Shown piece by piece: positions 33,772 to 38,155 of a DNA stretch of 38,155 nucleotides. The translations under genes and the position numbers were made by a program. Origin of the DNA: Gammaproteobacteria bacterium (GTDB taxonomy: Bacteria > Pseudomonadota > Gammaproteobacteria > SZUA-152); assembly GCA_011051685.1 (NCBI GenBank), contig DRKQ01000093.1:1-38155 (forward strand), read 5' to 3'. Under the pieces are notes generated by a model. The model ran no database searches, was not told the origin of the DNA, and saw only the letters and a program-made list of their open reading frames with translations. Within the stretch, counting starts at the first letter, position 1. Every line of letters starts with the position of its first letter.

Positions 33772-35811
33772 CTAGTCACTCGCCCCTAGCAACTCAATAC
33801 TAGCCACCGGCGGCAGACAACTACCCTCCCGGCACACATAGGCCAATACCCCGCTTTCGGGCGGTGCATAACCGGCCAGGGCACCGGGCAACGCCTGCGT
33901 CTCACTGGGAATCGCCAGCACTAGGCGCCGCGGGGCATATTGCTTATTGAGCTGAGTCATCCATTCCGCCAGGCCTGCTGCTTCACCACGCAACACCATG
34001 GTCTCGGTGGGATACAGGTATTCCTCTGCTGCCGTGAGCAGGGCATTGTGGGCATGGGGAAAACCTTTCACGTCCTGCCACGCAGCACGCAGTGTCTTTT
34101 CCGCGGCCTCGAGATAACGTTGTTCACCTAGCACATAGCCCACCCGCAGCAGCACTTGGGCGGCAATACCGTTTCCGGCGGGGGTGGCCTCGTCCATCCA
34201 TGGACGGGGACGTTGAATGAGCTTCTCGTGATCGTCCGCCGTGAAATAAAACCCGCCCCCCTCGGCGGAGAAGTGCGTCAACAATACATCCAGCAACGCC
34301 TGCAGGAATTGCATGTCATCCTCGCTCCAGCGTGCCTCCAGCAGGGCCAGCACGCCATCGGCGAGAAAAGCGTAATCATCCAGATAGGCCATGAGATGCG
34401 CCCGCCCTTCCTTGCAGGTGGCCAGCAGGCGGCCATTGACCCACAGGGTTTCGCGCACGAAGGCCAGGGCTTGTTCCGCAGAGCGAATATACGCCCCGCG
34501 CCCAAGACGCCGCCCGGCCATTGCCATGCCCTTGATCATCAAACCATTCCAGGAGGTAAGAATCTTTTCGTCCCGACCGGGTCGCACGCGCTTTTCGCGC
34601 AGGGCAAACAGTTTCTGCCGGGCAGAAGCCAGCAGGGCTTGCACCTCGTTTACATTCTGCTGCAACTCATCGGCCACCTCCTGCACACTGAGAGATACAT
34701 ACAAATGCCAGGCTCCCTCAAAATTTGCCGGTCGATCAAGACCATAATGCCGCGACACCACGGCATATTCCTGACCCGTCAACGCCTGTTGCACTTCAGC
34801 CAGCCGCCAGGCGTAAAACTTACCTTCCTCTCCCTCACTGTCGGCGTCTAACGTGGAGTAGTATCCTCCCTCGGGGGCCTGCATCTCGCGTATCACCCAT
34901 TCCGCGGTTTCATCGGCCACCCGTCGAAACATGTCATCACCCGTGGCGGCAAAGGCATCGGCGTATAGGGCCAGCAAGGGGCCGTTGTCATAAAGCATTT
35001 TTTCGAAGTGCGGGATCATCCACTGTGCATCCACCGAGTAGCGACAAAAACCACCGCCCAACTGATCATAAATGCCGCCGCTGGCCATGGTCCGCAGGGT
35101 ATTGCCCGCCATCTCCAGGGCACCTTGATCCGTACCGCCGGTAGCAGCCCAGTGCCGCAGCAGGCGCTCGATGTTGGTGGGATGGGGAAACTTGGGTGCG
35201 GCGCCAAATCCTGCGTACTGCTGATCATAACTGTTCTCCAACTGACGCCGCGCTTCATCCAGCAGCGCAGGTTCGATCTCGGCATCGTCCGCTGCACCTC
35301 CCTCGCTGGCCCGTTGCAGGTATTCGCGCAGCGACGCATTCTGCTTGCCAACGTCCTGTGGATGTTCATGATAAAAGGCCGCAACCCGCTGCAGGATCTC
35401 GGTAAACGCCGGCATGCCGTGGCGTGGCTGTGGCGGAAAATAGGTGCCCCCGAAAAAGGGGGTGTGATCATCATGGGTGAGAAACATGTTCAACGGCCAG
35501 CCGCCACCGCGCTGGTTCAGTAACTGGTAGGCGAACTGGTAAATCTTGTCCAGATCCGGACGCTCTTCGCGATCCACTTTGATATTGACAAACAACTCGT
35601 TCATCACCCTGGCGGTAGCTTCATCCTCGAAGGATTCGTGTTCCATCACGTGACACCAGTGACAGGCGGAATAGCCAATGGACAGCAGGATGGGTTTGTT
35701 TTCAGCACGGGCCCGCCCCAGTGCCTCCTCTCCCCAGGGATACCAGTCCACCGGGTTGTGGGCATGCTGCTGCAGATAGGGGCTGGTTTCGTTGATAAGG
35801 GCATTGGGCAT
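33772..35811 (-). CDS. YyaL/DUF255 thioredoxin-domain protein
   Basis: This 679-residue protein belongs to the YyaL family (spermatogenesis-associated protein 20 in animals). The N-terminus has the unmistakable [22 protein letters not shown] and a thioredoxin-like active site ACHWCHVM (Cys50, Cys53), then [13 protein letters not shown]. From about residue 180 the protein becomes an alpha/alpha barrel like that of glycan epimerases ([33 protein letters not shown]). The cellular role is not established. It appears cytoplasmic. It is divergent from the cytochrome c gene across 187 bp. Confidence 0.93.
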   Translation of the reverse strand: MPNALINETSPYLQQHAHNPVDWYPWGEEALGRARAENKPILLSIGYSACHWCHVMEHESFEDEATARVMNELFVNIKVDREERPDLDKIYQFAYQLLNQRGGGWPLNMFLTHDDHTPFFGGTYFPPQPRHGMPAFTEILQRVAAFYHEHPQDVGKQNASLREYLQRASEGGAADDAEIEPALLDEARRQLENSYDQQYAGFGAAPKFPHPTNIERLLRHWAATGGTDQGALEMAGNTLRTMASGGIYDQLGGGFCRYSVDAQWMIPHFEKMLYDNGPLLALYADAFAATGDDMFRRVADETAEWVIREMQAPEGGYYSTLDADSEGEEGKFYAWRLAEVQQALTGQEYAVVSRHYGLDRPANFEGAWHLYVSLSVQEVADELQQNVNEVQALLASARQKLFALREKRVRPGRDEKILTSWNGLMIKGMAMAGRRLGRGAYIRSAEQALAFVRETLWVNGRLLATCKEGRAHLMAYLDDYAFLADGVLALLEARWSEDDMQFLQALLDVLLTHFSAEGGGFYFTADDHEKLIQRPRPWMDEATPAGNGIAAQVLLRVGYVLGEQRYLEAAEKTLRAAWQDVKGFPHAHNALLTAAEEYLYPTETMVLRGEAAGLAEWMTQLNKQYAPRRLVLAIPSETQALPGALAGYAPPESGVLAYVCREGSCLPPVASIELLGASD

Positions 35812-35998
35812 GAGAATATTCCTGGATAGAAAACCTCATCACCGTAGCAAATGCCCGACGCCAATAACAGATGGAAAACGTGCGGATTTTCTTGTGTTAT
35901 CGGGCTGGCCAATAACAGCATTAACACGTTGAATTGCCCAGCATCCCCCTTCGGGCGCATCATCAGTGCAACAACCATCAACCACGGAGGTAAACGCC

Positions 35999-36319
35999 AT
36001 GAAGTACTCATTCACCCTGATCCTAATCACCGGTAGCCTGCTCGCTCTGCCCCTGTCTTCCGCCCTGGCCGACGGCAAGGCCACCTACGAGAAAACCTGC
36101 AAGATGTGTCACGCCACCGGCATGGCCGGCGCCCCCAAGGTGGGAGACAAGGCCGACTGGGCGGCGCGCAGCAAGCAGGGACTTGACACCCTGGTACAGC
36201 ATGCCATCAAGGGTTTCAAAGGCAGCAAGGGCATGATGCCACCCAAGGGCGGCAATCCCGGTCTGAGCGATGCCGATGTGAAGGCAGCCATTCAATACAT
36301 GCTGGATCAATCGAAATAA
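35999..36319 (+). CDS. Small class I cytochrome c, c5-like
   Basis: The protein has 106 residues from ATG 35999, which has an ideal ribosome site (ggagg at 35986-35990). The signal peptide SFTLILITGSLLALPLSSALA is followed by DGKATYEKTCKMCHATG with the heme motif CKMCH (Cys34, Cys37, His38). The distal ligand is Met79 or Met80 in KGMMPPKGG. Length and motif placement fit cytochrome c5/c555-type periplasmic electron carriers. It stands between yyaL-like and rlmI genes and might pass electrons to a terminal oxidase, but nothing nearby identifies its partner. Confidence 0.93.
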   Translation: MKYSFTLILITGSLLALPLSSALADGKATYEKTCKMCHATGMAGAPKVGDKADWAARSKQGLDTLVQHAIKGFKGSKGMMPPKGGNPGLSDADVKAAIQYMLDQSK

Positions 36320-36340
36320 GCGACATTCGATTGTCAGCAC

Positions 36341-36403
36341 ACTCACGGCTGGCGATAATGGCGCACTTGCCATTTCACCCCACAGGAATCACCAGCCGTG
36401 AGT
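36341..36403 (+). promoter_or_regulatory. Nested RNA hairpin covering the rlmI start
   Basis: actcacggctgg (36341-36352) is fully complementary to ccagccgtgagt (36392-36403), which includes the GTG start of rlmI. Inside the loop a second perfect stem, aatggc/gccatt (36357-36362 and 36369-36374), would form. Pairing would bury the start codon, suggesting translational control or coupling to transcription from the cytochrome gene. There is no T-run after it, so it is not a standard terminator. Confidence 0.45.
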
Positions 36404-37597
36404 CATCACCTCCCACCACTGCGTCTGAAGAAAAACGAGGAACGCCGCCTCAAAGCCGGCCATCTCTGGGTCTACAGTAATGAAATCGATACCCACCAAA
36501 CCCCGCTGACAGGCTTTGCAGCCGGTGATGCCGTGGCCATCGAGGATGCACGCGGCCATGTACTGGGCAACGGTTACGTCAATCCCCACTCTCTGATCTG
36601 CGCCCGGCTGGTCAGCCGGGATGTGAAATATGCGCTGGATCAGTCACTGATCACCCATCGGCTGAACATCGCCCTCTCCCTGCGCGAACAATGTTTTGAC
36701 AAGCCCTTTTATCGGCTGGTGCATGGCGAGGGGGACAACCTGCCGGGGTTGGTGGTGGACCGTTTCAATGACGTGCTGGTAGTGCAGATCACCACCGCCG
36801 GCATGGAACGCCAGAAAGATGCCGTGGTGGCCGCCCTGGAAAAGGCCTTCAGGCCCACGGCCATTGTGCTGCGCAATGACAGTCCGTCGCGCAACACCGA
36901 GGGTCTGGACTCCTACGTCGATATCGTCAGCGGCGTAGTGCCTGACAGGATAGTAGTGGAAGAAAACAACACTCGTTTCCACATCGATGTACTGGGCGGA
37001 CAAAAGACCGGCTGGTTTTTCGATCACCGCAACAACCGCGCCCGCATGCAACAATATGTGTCGGGCAAGCGGGTGCTTGATTTGTTCAGTTACATCGGCG
37101 GCTGGGGCGTACAGGCGCTGTGTGCCGGAGCAGACGAGGTGATGTGCGTGGAGGCCTCCTCACGCGCCATTGACGCCATTCACCACAATGCCGCACTCAA
37201 CAAGGTGGAGGATAAACTGGTGAGCGTGGAAGGCGACGCCTTCGAGGCGCTCAAATCCCTGCGTCAGGATCGCCAGCGTTTCGACGTGGTGATCGTCGAC
37301 CCCCCCGCCTTCATCAAACGCAAAAAGGATTTCAAGGAAGGCCAGACCGCCTACCGGCGCATCAACCAGATGGCCATACAGGTGCTCAACAAGGGCGGCT
37401 ACCTGATCAGCGCCTCCTGCTCATTCCATCTCAAACGCGAACAACTGCAGGACACCATTCTCAAGGCCAGCCGCCATGTGGACCGCAATGCGCAAATCAT
37501 CGAACAAGGACACCAGGGTCCGGATCACCCCGTACACCCGGCCATCGCGGAAACTGATTATCTCAAATCCTTCACCGCACGTATTCTGATGAACTGA
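36398..37597 (+). CDS. rlmI: 23S rRNA m5C methyltransferase, RlmI-like
   Basis: The protein has 399 residues from GTG 36398. The N-terminal PUA-type domain (LRLKKNEERRLKAGHLWVYSNEI) is followed by a central region with LVHGEGDNLPGLVVDRF and then a class I methyltransferase with the SAM-binding VLDLFSYIGGWGVQALCAGA. The catalytic region has VDPPAFIKRKKDFKEG and the cysteine motif ISASCSFHL. In E. coli RlmI methylates C1962 of 23S rRNA. The start codon is inside a long inverted repeat. It is 78 bp after the cytochrome c gene in the same direction. Confidence 0.9.
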   Translation: MSHHLPPLRLKKNEERRLKAGHLWVYSNEIDTHQTPLTGFAAGDAVAIEDARGHVLGNGYVNPHSLICARLVSRDVKYALDQSLITHRLNIALSLREQCFDKPFYRLVHGEGDNLPGLVVDRFNDVLVVQITTAGMERQKDAVVAALEKAFRPTAIVLRNDSPSRNTEGLDSYVDIVSGVVPDRIVVEENNTRFHIDVLGGQKTGWFFDHRNNRARMQQYVSGKRVLDLFSYIGGWGVQALCAGADEVMCVEASSRAIDAIHHNAALNKVEDKLVSVEGDAFEALKSLRQDRQRFDVVIVDPPAFIKRKKDFKEGQTAYRRINQMAIQVLNKGGYLISASCSFHLKREQLQDTILKASRHVDRNAQIIEQGHQGPDHPVHPAIAETDYLKSFTARILMN

Positions 37598-37929
37598 AAC
37601 CAGGCCGGGAGCCATGCGTATGCCAGACACTCTTTTATGTGTTGGATGATACTTATACTGACGCCACGGGACACCATCAACAATAAAGCAGCGTCTATTG
37701 CCCCTGGCGTCCCCCTTGGGCCGCCCTTCATCCCTGTACAACATAGTGATACTCCACCGGCTTAAGCCGGTGGCTTCGTGTTACGGCTAAAAGCCGGATT
37801 GATCGGCCGTACGGCTGATTGCCCCCTCCTGTCCCGGCAGCCTCGGATTATCACCTTTGGCCGGTGTGGCGGGAGAGAGATTCATGGGAGAATAAATCCA
37901 AACCCGTCAAATCCCCACAGGCTACAAAC
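37598..37929. other. Intergenic region after rlmI
   Basis: This 332-bp gap shows no gene that I can support. Its right half contains a run of palindromes (37754-37815, listed separately). The left half has no recognisable promoter or terminator. Confidence 0.5.
37754..37815. repeat. Cluster of three palindromes, REP or IS200/IS605-end-like
   Basis: Three hairpins stand in 62 bp: a perfect 20-bp palindrome ccaccggcttaagccggtgg (37754-37773), a cggct-aaa-agccg stem (37784-37796) and a perfect gccgtacggc (37806-37815). GC-rich palindromes of the CCACCGGCTTNAGCCGGTGG type are typical of subterminal hairpins of IS200/IS605 elements and of REP sequences. No transposase gene is next to them, so this could be an element remnant or a REP-type repeat. 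Confidence 0.45.
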
Positions 37930-38155
37930 ATGGACAACCTCCTCGCCGTCACCCTCAACGGTATCGCCCAACTGGAATACGATCGCAACAAGACCCTGCC
38001 GCCCCAGCAGCAGCTTTATCTTGAAAAGATGGATCAAAAAATGGATGAAGGCATCCAGGTGGGCGAGGACATCATCACCAACCCGGATATCCAGCAGCGG
38101 GCGCAGTTTGTGGCCGCCAATCTGGCCAACGCCATTCTCAGTGACAACGAGGCCA
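37930..38155 (+). CDS. Unknown protein, N-terminal 75 residues (runs off the window)
   Basis: An open frame starts at ATG 37930 and is still open at the window end. It begins DNLLAVTLNGIAQLEYDRNK and continues as a charged, probably helical protein (LEKMDQKMDEGIQVGEDI). There is no signal peptide or membrane segment. Only a weak agg ribosome site precedes the ATG. Codon use matches its neighbours. I do not recognise the family. Confidence 0.55.
   Translation, partial: MDNLLAVTLNGIAQLEYDRNKTLPPQQQLYLEKMDQKMDEGIQVGEDIITNPDIQQRAQFVAANLANAILSDNEA

Overview
The window reads as chromosomal DNA of a GC-rich gammaproteobacterium, most like the sulfur-oxidising and related Chromatiales-type lineages. 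This rests on the pepP-ubiH-ubiI order, two paralogous aerobic ubiquinone hydroxylases, a split glycine decarboxylase P-protein, a PEP-CTERM protein and many envelope proteins of Gram-negative type. The genus cannot be read from the sequence. No rRNA, tRNA, CRISPR array or intact transposon was seen.

Layout. 1-2542: tail of pepP, a small foldback repeat, then ubiH and ubiI (ubiquinone synthesis). 2543-6691: a PEP-CTERM protein gene, an unknown exported protein, a CPA1 Na+/H+ antiporter and a SleB-type cell wall hydrolase. The PEP-CTERM and hydrolase genes share an unusual promoter arrangement: a near-identical 19-bp element about 80-90 bp upstream of a sigma-54 -24/-12 site. 6688-7728: a polyprenyl-phosphate-type glycosyltransferase.

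7832-20142 (minus strand) is the most unusual part. In transcription order it encodes a diheme hydrazine-synthase-alpha-like lipoprotein with its own terminator, an SH3 plus beta-barrel outer-membrane protein, a second barrel of the same type, a TlpA-like thioredoxin, a tiny Cys-Gly-Cys-tailed lipoprotein (DUF4266-like), a DUF3570-like protein, a coiled-coil/beta-sandwich periplasmic protein, two large TPR proteins (one a lipoprotein) and a small membrane-anchored protein. Overlapping or closely spaced genes suggest one envelope machine with a redox component. A strong CRP-like palindrome precedes the main unit and a weaker one precedes the diheme gene.

20406-25304: a tandem glycine riboswitch controls gcvT-gcvH-gcvPA-gcvPB (glycine cleavage). 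25310-30612: dgkA, a PfkB-family kinase, an LtaS-like phosphoglycerol transferase (its diacylglycerol by-product would be DgkA's substrate) and a diguanylate cyclase. 30679-32639: a divergent MDR oxidoreductase / LysR pair. 32895-38155: a stand-alone flavodiiron-like metallo-beta-lactamase protein, a YyaL/DUF255 protein, a small cytochrome c, rlmI and the start of an unknown gene, with tandem and palindromic repeats in the gaps.

Family assignments come from recognising motifs by eye. No database search or structure prediction was run.
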